From Nissolia schottii (taxonomy: Eukaryota > Streptophyta > Magnoliopsida > Fabales > Fabaceae), in contig QANU01105209.1 in assembly GCA_003254905.1 (NCBI GenBank), forward strand, positions 1,163,379 through 1,227,378: a stretch of DNA of 64,000 nucleotides. Direction: 5' to 3'. Numbering within the stretch: the first letter of the stretch is position 1; each line of letters starts with the position of its first letter. The notes below the pieces were generated by a model, which was not told the DNA's origin, made no database searches, and saw only the letters and a list, made by a program, of their open reading frames with translations. Made by a program: the position numbers and the translations under genes. Positions 1 through 12,300 of the stretch are shown piece by piece.

Positions 1-27
1 AGAGAGAGAGAGAGAGAGAGAGAGAGA
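1..27. repeat. (AG)n microsatellite
   Basis: Uninterrupted AG dinucleotides at the window edge, about 215 bases upstream of the BBX start codon. GA/CT tracts of this kind are common in plant core promoters and 5' leaders. The tract may begin outside the window. Confidence 0.95.
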
Positions 28-241
28 TAGCTATGGCATTCACTCACTCAAATTAAAGTCAGAAAATACACTTTAATAGCACTGACCTGACCCTAGCTGC
101 TCTTTCTGGACCCCCAAACGCCCATAATTCTTTTGTCCCCATTCCCCCACTCTCTCCTTTTGCCTTCAAAACCAATCTATACAACATTAATTCATTCAAG
201 AAACAAAACAAATCCAGAAAGGACAGAAAAAAGGCACAAAG

Positions 242-1528
242 ATGAAGATCCAGTGTGATGTGTGTGACAAAGAGGAGGCCTCTCTATTCTGTCCTGCAGA
301 TGAAGCTGCTCTTTGCAAGAGCTGCGACCGCACCATCCACCACGCCAACAAGCTCGCCGGCAAACACCCCCGCTTCACTCTCCACCACCCTTCCTCCTCT
401 AAAGACACCCCTCGCTGCGATATCTGTCAAGTAAGTACTCTCTATTCCTTCCATACCTATGATTCACGAAACATCATTTGAACAAACCAGCACCTGTTTC
501 TTTTAAGAGAGGGCGACAGAGCTTTATCTATAGTTTTAAGCTCTAGCCAGATTAGTTAGAATTCTTTTAAATAAATTCTCGAGTTCAGTCATTGAGATTC
601 ATAAAGTATCTACCCTTTCCATTTGATTGAATACAAACACATTCAAACCAGCCATCACTTATTCTAAGAGAGGTCCCGAGTTCATGTTTTGTGAATAGAA
701 AAACTAATGTCGAGAGAATTTTATCTATAGTTTACTCACATAATCAAGTCAGATTAGTTAGAATTTTGTTTAAATAAATTTGAAGAATCATCTCTTCTAA
801 AAGCTTAAACTAATAAGAAAATACAGTTTTAATAATTTTATATTATATTTCTTTACAATAAATTATTGAGAACATTAAGAGAAAAAAAAAGGATGTCCAA
901 AAAGTCTTGTGTGTACAATAGGCTAGTTGAATAGTTAGGAGTAACTTTGAAGAATAGTAGTACTAAACAATAGTTTTTGGTTGCAGGAGAGGCGTGCATA
1001 TCTATTTTGCCAAGAAGACAGAGCAATACTATGCAGAGAATGCGACCTTCCGATCCACAGAGCAAACGAGCACACACAGAAACATAACAGGTTCCTTCTC
1101 ACGGGTGTGAAGCTCTCTGGCTCTGCTTCTCTGGACCAAACAGATTCATCGTCCACCGAAAGAGGAGTCGTCACTAGCTCTGAGGCGACAAGCTCTCGTT
1201 CTAATAAAATGAAAAACACAGCTTCTGTTGAAGACAAGGTCGCCACCAGCGACACCGGTTCGGTTTCGGCGAGCAGCATATCCGAATACTTGATCGAAAC
1301 GATACCCGGTTACTGTTTTGAGGACCTTCTTGACGCTTCATTTGCACCTAATGGTTTCTGTAAGGTTTGCTGAACTCCCTTTATCTGTAAGAGAAATGAG
1401 AACCATATATAGAGTTTCTCCTTTTCTTTTTTCTCTTGTTGGATCTAACAACTTTGAATGAATTTTGGTTGTTTTTGCAGAATTGTGATCAACATTCTGC
1501 CTTTCAACCCCCTCAAAGTGTTTCCTAG
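242..1528 (+). CDS. BBX20: Double B-box zinc-finger transcription factor, BBX20-like
   Basis: Three exons, 242-430, 987-1364 and 1481-1528, with GT-AG introns give a 204-residue protein. B-box 1 is complete: C5, C8, C17, D20, C25, C28, H33, H42. B-box 2 crosses the first intron: C59, C62, C71, D74, C79, C82, H87, H96. There is no CCT domain, which places it in the double-B-box class (Arabidopsis BBX18-25). A Ser-rich middle leads to a conserved SISEYLIETIPGY block followed by FEDLLD, as in BBX20-22. Family members act in the nucleus with HY5 in light and brassinosteroid responses. The choice of BBX20 rests on its kinesin neighbour, because At4g39070 (BBX20) lies beside At4g39050. The last exon encodes only 15 residues, and the protein is shorter than the roughly 240 residues of Arabidopsis BBX20. 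The first ATG starts directly with the B-box, which supports it as the start. Confidence 0.9.
515..780. repeat. Diverged internal duplication in BBX intron 1
   Basis: Two segments (about 515-580 and 705-780) share TTTATCTATAGTTTA followed, after a variable spacer, by CAGATTAGTTAGAATT and TTTAAATAAATT. Both sit inside the first intron (431-986). They look like two decayed copies of one short repeat. The family is unknown. Confidence 0.45.
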
Positions 1529-3376
1529 AACGGTTCTGGTCATCGGAGTTAAGGAAATAGCAAAAGTGAACCCTGTTTGTAGTCCTCAATTGATAAAAAA
1601 AATATTGTTAAATAAACTATTTGTAAAAATCTGGTGCAAAATATCCTCTTTCTGTTTTCTACATTTCTTTATAATTCGTTAGTGTTTCTTTCTTCTTATT
1701 TGTCTGCACATCTTTACATTTATTTTCTCTCTTCCTATCTACGTGCTGTTTTGGCGTTTTATTTCGGTCATTTTCTTCTTCTTTCACCCATCGATATGAA
1801 GATAACTGGATAAGACAGTCTAGTTTCTTAAACGGTAAGTCACCTAACGCTATAGTCAGGAATAACACCAGGGACACCATCGTAGGTACTCGTGTTCGAT
1901 AGTTCAATTTCACTCATCAATAAAAGTAGGCAACCTCCCACTTCACCTTCCAAAGAGTTTATTTATTTGAAAGGACATGTAAGTTTGACCCAACCAGTGA
2001 TGAAGATTTGCTTTTCTTTAAAGAAGTTCAGAATCTCGGTAATCCTTCAACAGCCGGTGCATATGGTTTCAATTTTCAAACTATGAATTTATTCGTTTAA
2101 CGTAAATAAAACATCAAACGAAGATCAACAGATTAATCTACAAGGAAGGCACCTATTTTGGACTGTGCAAAATACCCCCAAATGACATTACTTTTTAACA
2201 TGGACCATTCTCATCAAGGTTGCAGACATTAAAAGTTCAATATAAGAACAAGGATTGAATCTGGACAATCCGTATAGGCACGGTAGCAATTCCTTCTTTC
2301 TTGAATAATGTATACTTTATGACTAATAAAATATGATATTATTCGGTCAAAGACACAAGCTTGTCAAAATATTATTAGCATACATTATTTTGCTAGGCAT
2401 AGCAAGTAATTAATTTTAGATTAAAAAGCTCAATTTTCTTGCTGAAGAAAAAGATTCATCTTCAAACGTCGGCACATTAGATCATTACTTACAAATTATT
2501 TGAAGCCAAGAAAAACCACATTTAAATATAAAGCTAAGTTGTGACCCAAAAGCCAAGGAATAGCCCAAACTTTACGAGATCAAAGAAATCGCAACCAGCG
2601 ATTCTTGTGATGAAATCAGAATCCAGGAGTCTTAGCGGGCAGGACGCTGTGTTTTAACTATAGTATTCGGCCTATATATCAGATACATGTAGTGACATTT
2701 AAACAAAACAACAGACCTATGACCATAAAAATGCTCCAGAAACCCACTATAACCAACCACCATAACTTGCAAACATCAACATCCACCTAATATAATTCAG
2801 GATCGTAAAAAATTTAGATAACTATAGTGATTATTTTACTAAAACAACAAAATACCTAGGTTCCAAGCTTGCTCCCACCATCCCATTACACTAGACAAAA
2901 TGAAACTGCATGTATCGGAGTGCTACAAACATACTGGGGATGGAAAGAGCGTTGCGACTTGCAAGGGCAGCAGGACATACATACTAGAGGATGGACAAAA
3001 ATTCTGTTGTGTTCCAGAAAAGAAACATAATTGTGCAATATGTACTTCAGCAGTGCTGTTTACACCATTTCCCTTTTTACATTCTTTCTCTGCACCCCTT
3101 TGTCCCCCCCCCCCCATTATACAGTTCCCCGGCGGCAGAGTAAAAGAAACAAGATATTGATATACCTTTAAAACGGTTTTACATACAGGCAAACTAATAA
3201 AAGAATTGCACCAGTAATTGCATCGAATATATTATCTCACCGGGATAGAGCCCTGCAAAAATTTAAAACAGACCAAAGTGAAAAAAACGTTAAAATTTTG
3301 TTCTTGTACAGCATTTGAACAAGGTTCATAAAAATATCAGAAGATAATTTGCAAGACCTGTTATATTTGAATACGG
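1529..3376. other. Intergenic region between convergent BBX and kinesin 3' ends
   Basis: AT-rich DNA that should contain the 3' UTRs of both genes. No protein family is recognisable in either strand. A run of 12 C occurs at 3104-3115. A short plus-strand reading frame at 2900-3160 looks like chance. Confidence 0.7.
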
Positions 3377-6300
3377 TCAAGGTGTAAAAGCAAAAAGCCT
3401 ATCTGTAATATTTGTGCGACATATTGGACACTCAGCACAAGCAAGTGAACAAGATTTACACACTGCAAGAGAAAACAAGAGGCATAAGTTTCAAGAAAAA
3501 CTATTGTGAATCAAAATGAAAATGAACAAAAATTTGCAAGGATAAAATTTTCAGATGGGAAGACTTACAACAAAAATGTCGGCATGGAAGAAGAATTGCT
3601 GCAGTTGGAGATTCAAAACATACTTTACAAACATGGGAATTGGCATCACCATTCCCAAGGTATTTGAGTTCTTTTTCTTTCATCTCTTGCATGCGTGCCT
3701 GAAATAAAATATTACAGCTCAAAAACTGTATTTCAGAAAGAGCTATTTATTTCAACATAAGTTACAAGACATTGCAGCAAATATCAAAGTGATGTATTGT
3801 TTTGCCAAACCTAATTCACCAACAAGGTCTTTTCCCACTAGTTGACTCTAGCTACATGAATCAAATGATATCCAATGCGTCCTCTCTTAAGCCATGTCTA
3901 TAAACCTCTTACTGATTTTATTTATATTTTTCTTGATCTCCCTCTGCTTCAACCCAGCAGGCTACCCTTCAATTCTTTTTGTTAAAGTTTATGCAGGCTT
4001 TCTTCTCTCATTACCAAACCACCTAAAGCAAAATTGTACCATCTTTTTCACGATATGTAGTAACCCGATTCTCTCTAATGAATTCACTCCTAATCTTATC
4101 TTATCTTGCCTTCCAAAAAAGAATTATGAAATTGACAGCGCTGGAACGAACTATATTATAGTCTGGTGACCTAACAAAACAAAATCAATTCAAAATTTTC
4201 CAGGAAAAAGAACCACAAATAATTATTGAATGGTGTTACCTTAAGGCGAGCAACCATGGGTACTTCCTTGGGAATTTCACCTTCTGGTTTTGATACATCC
4301 AAAACCTGCTCCTTGGGGACAATATTACTTTCAATGCCATTAGTTTTTGATTCACTCATACGTTCTGCCCCATCATTTTTCTTAATGTTTGATTCTGGAA
4401 CAGCACCCCCTTCTTTTTTTAGCTTAGCAACAAGGACCCACATATTTGCCAAATCATTCTCCAACGCTTCTTCTCTTTTCTTGGCCTCTTCAGCCTTTTT
4501 CCTGTATTCCTCTTCCACAAATTCTTTCTCAGCCAATGCTGCCTCAAGAGCTGCCTCCCGTTGTTTCCTAGCCTGCAGTTCCATCTTCAAATCATCAGCA
4601 TCAAGATTCCATGACTCAAAGTCATCTAGACCAGCTCCTGAAATTTCATTAGCACAACTAGAAATTCTCCCCTTCCGCCCAGATCTTGCATCATTGTACT
4701 TGCGGTTGATACCATTAACCGTTTGCACAACAGCACTACGAGAGTTGACCAGGTCTCGTGCAGCCATCAATTCTTTTTCCAACTTTGCATTCTGCAATGA
4801 AAGTTTTGTCACTTCCCCAGCCAAATTCTTGAGTTCTACAGCAGCAGCAGAGGCCAGTTCTTTAGCATAAGAAGCTTCTTCAGAAAGTTTCTGATTCTGC
4901 ACAAGCAGCCCACTTTTCTCTTCTGACAAGTGAACTTGCTCTAGCTTCAGTTTTTCATTCTCAATTTCCTAAAAATATAGAATTTAAACATCCGTTTAGT
5001 GCAATTAAATGCAAAACAGTAACTTGAAACAGAAGCCTCAAAAATGATTTTTAATAGTAATCCTAACACGTGCTTTCATTAATAATAAGTTAATAATCTA
5101 TAAAGGGAAGAAGAAGTATATTGACAAGCAAGGAGTACAAAAGATAATAGGTATGAAGGAAAGAGAAACGACCATAAAGTAAATTAAAACCAATTGATTT
5201 ATACTAAAAAGCATGTAATCCATTATGCTTTGCACCCACACAAACAATAAAGATTTAGTTACCCAGGATTGTACTTTCTTTTTCAACTCATCAATATGTT
5301 CTCTAGATGTGCTATGTTCCGAAGACACTGACAATGCACCACTAGTAACTGCTGCCAGTTGCTGCTCTAGCAGCTTCACTTTTTCTTGCAAATCTTTGTT
5401 TTCAGAACACTGTCAACAAAGAAGAATCAAATTGTAAGGATGTCAACCCACAAAATATGGTAATCATTAGAGGTTTGCACTTCAACTTTAGGGAAGGAAA
5501 ACAAAGAGGATGACATAAGATCCAACTTTCTTAGATGAAAAGAAAAAAGAAGGGAAAAAAGGCAAGGGGGGCCAAATAGCAGAAAAAACAAGTAACCTAC
5601 CTTATCATTTAGTTGTTCCTGAAGGACACGATTGTCTGCAGATTTTATCTACAGACGTTGTAAAAGACATATTAGTTATTATAAGTGAATGACTAACTTT
5701 TACCACAGAGCAGGATGAACATGCACAACACAATGACCAAAACACTAGGGGAAAAACAAAAATAGGGACTTTGGAAATAAGCTCAAGAAATACTCTAACA
5801 TAGTTAAAATACTACTCACCTCCAACTCAAAGGCCTTTTCGTTACATTGAGTCATTAATCTTGTGACTGTCTGTCCCATCAAACCCACAAAGAAAAACAA
5901 AAGTATAAATGAACTTTCTTGCAGCACACACTACAGCTTACAAATCAATAAAAAATTAACTTCAATACCCCCATCATCACTACCTGCTGCATTTCAACTA
6001 ATGATGAGTTAGCCACCGAAGATTCACCGCTCTCAATTAGTCTTTGCTCTAACAACCTCATTTGCTTCCTTTTCTCTTGGATCTCTAGTTCCAAGTTCTC
6101 AATCTGTAATAGAGAAAGCACATTCTAAGAAGAATACATCAGCAATACATGCATCTTACTAGAGTTGAGTGCCACACTTTTTGTTAAAATTTTATCCACT
6201 TAAGAATTTGGTTCCAGGCTACCATAACACATGCATGCTTTATATATGTGCATCAAACAGCTTTGCATCAGTTATTATGTGATTTCCAAATAGTTCCCAA

Positions 6301-9300
6301 CAAAAATGAATTGTTAAAAATAAATAAATAAAAATCCTAAAATGTGTTTCCCTTCATGCTAAACAATTCGTCGCCCCCCATACCAAGGCAAGTGAACAGC
6401 TGATTCTCGGACCAGCCAGCGTGGAGGTGGAAAGTGGAAACTTGTTAGGGAAATTTAAGCTAAATTCTTAAACTAAGATAAAAGACTAAAAACTAATTGC
6501 TAAACATATTTTCTTCTCTCTCATTCATTCACAGTGATTATATTTATAGTAGTGTAGGGCTTGTTAGAACTTTCTCTTCCCTTACACATGTCATCATCAC
6601 GCACTGTAGAATATTCCTATAAATATTTTTCCAATCAGACTTCATTGTAAAATACAAGAACTTATATTATACTAACACATATCAAGCCAAGCCATGGGCA
6701 TCAGAGCTGATGTATATAAAAAGATTAGAGAAAAAGGATACTGATGGATAATCCCAGTTGCTTTCATGCCATGCAAGTTGCAACACTGCTTACAAACAAG
6801 GAAAAATACCTGAGTTCTAGAGCTTTCAGGGTCATTTACGGACTGCTCCATCAAGCGCTTCAGAGTGCTAGTACTGAAAGCAATATCTCCAGCAAGCATC
6901 TTGACTTGCTCAACAAGAAGATCCATCTGATCAGACATTGTCATCCCTCCCTGCAATTCAATGAGCAGCCCAAGTAAGACCTTTTTTTTCTGTATTGACC
7001 AACCACTTAAAGTGAGAAACTACAATGAAACACATCCATGCATAGAGCATCCAAGAACAGAATGAATGTAAAACATCAGAGCAACTTCAGTACAATGGAA
7101 TCTCAAGTCAAAGTGAGAAAAACAAAAGGAATGGTGCATGGCCGTTGTTATCATAGGAGATTTGATGGAGTTAATAGCAAGATAATGTGACATAAGTCAC
7201 AAGGGATTCAAAGATTATTCCTAAAATAACATTTTTGCAACTCCGTGATTAAGTTTTCAGAAACTGTCACACATTCCTGGTAATCCCATCTAGTGGTAAT
7301 TCTCGTCTAATTCTTGTGGACCCACCAACAGTCCATCACCATTCACCACCGCTCATACCATTGTTATGCATGCTCAACCCATATTAGGCATCCCACTACG
7401 TAGTTGAAATACATTTCCACCCAAGTTTTGCAAAGCTGTATTTACACATGCGATAGCAATAGAAAATCCTACCTAGTAAAATGTCCTAGAATGCTATGAC
7501 ATGGAAATTACATTCCTCCTCACTCAGGGCATTGTCATCAGTTAAAGGCAAATTGACCCTTGATAAAATCAAGTTTATTTCAGCGCCAAATTGTAAAACT
7601 AATAACGCTAGGTAGAATCTCTTAACGAAATGTGTATTTCAAAACTGCTTATGTTTCAAGCAGGTAAAGATGTGTAAAAAAAGAGGCGGGCCAGTTATGT
7701 GAGTGTAAGCCTGCGTGTTTAGCACTGTTGTTAGTAAAACTACACTTCGGATTGACCCCAATACATGTGCAGTGGTCCATTCACAATGTCAACTTTATGA
7801 GACCTTCATCGTGACTATTAAAAAAATTGAGACACATGATATGAAGATAAATAAAAATAAAAAATTTAACAGATATTGGTAGGGAGAGGGGAAATGAAGA
7901 TACCGCTGCCAGTTTTGTTCTACTGTTCAATTCACTGCCTGGTGTTGCTTCAGTAACAGTACTGCTAGTTGGGGAGGACTCTCCGTTCCATCTATTTGAC
8001 GACGCTGCATAAGCATCTCTTTGATTCTCATTTTCAATCAACGTACCATTGTCATTTTTCTGCAAGAATAAAGAAAGACTAAATTCAATTCGTTTGGAGG
8101 AAAGATATCTTTATAATAAATTATAATACATTTGAAAACAGATAGTTCTGCTGTCAAAAACGAACTCAAAAGCTTAATCAGTTAAAGGGACACAACCTAA
8201 AAGCTTAATCAGTTAAAGGGACACAACCTAAATGATTCTCGTGAAAGCCCTTTGGGCCTTTGGGCTCATGAAAGCCCTTACAGGTTCAAGTACTACATCA
8301 GTGCGGGAAGAAACAAAAAAATCTAGAAAAACTTAAATGTAGTCCAGCACTGAGCAGCATAAAATTTGTCAGGTGTGGAGGTTTAGAATATGATGAGAAA
8401 CTTAATCTGCTAAAATAATTTTACTGCAAATCATAATTAGGAGTTCAAAGTACTAGCGCTTTCAGAGTGACAAGTTTAAATGACAGTATAAAACAATCTA
8501 CACTAATTAATTGAAGGAATAGCTTACGTCATCCTCGCAAACAGAAAGACTTCGCTGGTGGCTGGTAACATCAGTTACATATCCAGGAATTGCATTCTTC
8601 GAGGACACCAGAATGAGTTTGGTTAGCCTCTGGATCCTACTCAGAAGAGCAGCCTTGGCTTCTTCCTCTTCTTCCAATCTTGATTGCATTTTGACTTGAC
8701 CTTCTTCCAACTAATCATACAACAGTAAAATAGAAAGCAGAAATGGTTACACACAATCACAGAAAACCAGTGTTACATAAATCATTATCATGAAATAAGT
8801 ATCGGAGGACGCTAAAAACCTTCTGCTTTAAGGTCATAATCTCCTCGTGATTGACACCAACTATCATCCCCTTCTTTAATTGATCGAGTTCTAGTTTGAG
8901 GACTGAAATTTCCCTCTGGTATTTCTTAATTAGAGACTTTTCGTCAATAATCTGTCAACATATAATGCCACTGTGAATCAGGAACCTCAAGTAGATGCCT
9001 ATATGCAATCCGTTATATGGTTAATTAATAGTTTCAGCCGACCTTATTACGCGAGGCATATATTTCTACTCGTTTTGCCCTGCTCGCAAACTTCAAAGTA
9101 TTATGAGTTTCCTCCATATTACTGGATGCTGGAGTTACTGTGCATATAAGCTGAAATCATCATGTCAAAACAAATGTTAATAATAATATGGTACTTCAAT
9201 TTAGATAGTCTAATGCATTTTGTTCCAATCCACGCACGGGCCATAGCCCTTATCAAAATTGAATAGTAACTCAGCTATTGTGCCAAATAAAAAGACAGTT

Positions 9301-12300
9301 AAACCATCTAATCATTAAAAAACTCACAGAAACATGGCCATGCCCACTAAGAGAAGACTGCAGAAGACGGGTTAGCTTTGAATCTCGATATGGAACATGA
9401 GATGCCTTCCCCTCGCTCAGTTTTCCTATAACCTTCACATTGAAACCATAAAGTCAAAACATTACTCATGCATCCCACTGCCCACAAAAATAAATAAAAT
9501 AAAAATAAAGAGTAAAACAGTATAAAACAAAAGGGAAGCAATTTCATCAGTTCCCAGTTCCCACCAAGCAAGTAACAGACGCTTTAGCACCACAAGACAG
9601 GACTGTTCTTATCAGTTGGTTCACTGTGACATATAATTGTTCCATTAACATTTAAACGAATCTACTCCACCAATACAATTATTTTTGGCTACTTGCTTAC
9701 CCACAATAAATTTGCAAAAGGCATCAATTTTGTGTATTAATACTCAATCTTTTACTAAGATATTGCATGCTATATACAACTAGAAGTCTCGGGAGCAAAC
9801 AAAATGTCATAACCAAACTTGTCCCAAGACAAATATATTGATACGGTATAGGAAGACACTTACAGTTCCAAGAGTAAGAAGACTTTTATTGATGTAAGAT
9901 CCTTCTTTTCTTCTTAATCCAGTTGTTTCAGTTTTTGAACTCTCAGATCCAGCCAAATCAATCAAGTTCTGAAAGAAGAAAACAAGGGGAAAAAAGCATG
10001 AGAACGGATATTCAATAATTATGAATATTGAAACTTCTGTAAAGTAATCAATAATTTTCACATACAAGCTGGGAGAAAATCACTCCATCATAATCATCGC
10101 CATGGGCACTGCTTTCAATCATCTGCAATAGTATCAGATAACAATAAAGCTTAGATTAAAAATAAAATATAAAAAAGTGTTTGGGCTTAGAAGTTTAAAA
10201 TCTTAAAGCTTCTTGCTGTGATTCAGAAATTATTCTTTTACAATTGAAGCAAGTGCAGAAAGGGGTTGATTGACACAAATTTTAACACTGCCATATCAAG
10301 CACGCTCACCAGTGTAAATATTGTGTGACTCCGGCTGCTAAACAGGTTAAAATTGTTTGATCCTACATGACGATGCTCTGCCACAAAAAACAACTTATCA
10401 TTAGTCATGAGTAGTATACCATTAAAAATAAAAATAAAAGTTCAAAGAAAAGACTGGGTAAGTGATTATCAATGTCAACATAAGTACCTTCTCCAGCAGC
10501 AATAAAAGAAAGTGCATGGCCAGGAGATAGAACAACTTCTTCCTTTATACCCTCCACATAAGTTCCCTAGAATACAAGCCACAATAACTAATCAATTACA
10601 TCGCCAATTAGGCAGAAGAAAACAAGAAATTGACTCAACTTCAAAATTGACAATTTCCATCATTTTCTTCCAACCATAAATGAAGTAAGTGACTTCAATG
10701 AAAACTCAACGCATGATTTTAACATATAGAAATGATTTTTTTATTTTTTATTTACAAACACAAAGAGAAGTGTGATAAATCTTCTAATAGTTAAGTACAG
10801 AACACCATCACAATTACAATACTATCTTGTAAAGGTAAAAGGAGGCGGATGGAAAAAGAAATGAGAATAATCAAACATCTGAGCTGAACAGAAACCAGCT
10901 TATCAATCATGGCCACAATATAGCAGTTTAAGTTTGTACATTACACATACTCTCCACATATTGAATGACAATTGAAACTAACAGACTCATCACTTAAAGA
11001 TAGACATAGAAAGAATGAATGAAGAATTATTAATTATACAATCATAAAGTAAGATACCTGGGCATCTTCTCTAACTCGCAAATTTTGGCCAGTTGGATCA
11101 AGCAAATCATTTATCACCTGATACCAAGCAAAAAAGCCAAGTTACCACTTTTAACACAGAAACAGTTCAGTACTAAAACATAAAGAGTGTGACTATCAAC
11201 ACTGCATAGTGGTATAGGCTGGACTAAAAAATTAAGGCAATACGCCGGGGGGTGGGGTGGGGTGGGGTGGGGGGTAACAATTGAAATACAATGGTCAGCA
11301 CATGGATGATGGAACAAAGAATATTCTGTTATTTACCTCATTGTATATTTCTAGATATGACACGCGGAGTAAGAATTCTCTTCCTGGGGTCTGCAGCAAA
11401 AGCACAATTAGATATTCCAAGCAAGCTGCTGTAGCATAAATTTTAGAGGGATACTTCGATAATCATGCCAATTTGAAGCGGTAACTATATGGCTACCAGT
11501 CAAGAGTCAAGACATAGAGAGCCCATGCATTCTTGTAAGAAATTAAATGGAGGATAAAACCTAAACGAAGAAGGGAAAACAAAATAGTGGTGTTCAACTA
11601 TTCAAGAGAGTGCCAAGTAGATGGCCACTTAAAGAAGAAAGCAAAAGAGTGGCACACAAACACACACACAGCAACTAACAACAATGAAAACAGAGACATT
11701 GTATTCCAAAGCATAACATTATAATGAACAACAATGGTACAGTGTTGACGTGTAATTTAAATAACTCACACCACCGAGGCATAACCAATGTTTACTAAGT
11801 TTGCAAGAAAGCTCACATCTTGGATCATGCTGAAAACATCCTTTATAGCCAGAGGTATGATACCAGGAGAACTTTGGTCTCCCTGCACATATTATTTATT
11901 AAAACCAAATTAAAATCACAGCTGAAGAGAACGCTTCTTTATAGAAAAATACACCAAGTCACCAACAAAGAAAATGCAGTTCATAGACAGAAAATATTTT
12001 GAAATAGAAGCAACAAATATGATGTGAATCCTTTTCAGGCATAAGAATGCAGAGCTACAACTTCTATATTTTCTCGTAACATATTTTTCCTCTGCATTTA
12101 CCATCAAAAAAAAGAAAGAACAAAATGATGCTTAACTTATCAAAACCATATTTCCAATCAGTTGCACATATTCAGCTTTGCTGGCACTGCCATTTGCAGT
12201 TTCCACCGATGATGATCCTAACCCTATTGGTTGATTCAAAATTAATTGATTGCTGCTCGTAACTAACTGCTTTATGGTGGTTTAAATATCCTCTGTCCAA

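Noticed and set aside
935-1279. 114-residue minus-strand frame over BBX exon 2
   Set aside because: Antisense shadow of the BBX coding exon, with no independent support.
2900-3160. 86-residue plus-strand frame with several Cys/His (possible small zinc protein)
   Set aside because: Cys spacing fits no known finger, the frame runs through a C12 homopolymer and a purine/pyrimidine mix, and it lies where the kinesin 3' flank is expected.
4226-4870. 214-residue open frame on the plus strand
   Set aside because: It lies exactly antisense to the large coiled-coil exon of the kinesin (4240-4968), has low-complexity Ser/Ala composition and no family features. It is a shadow of the real exon.
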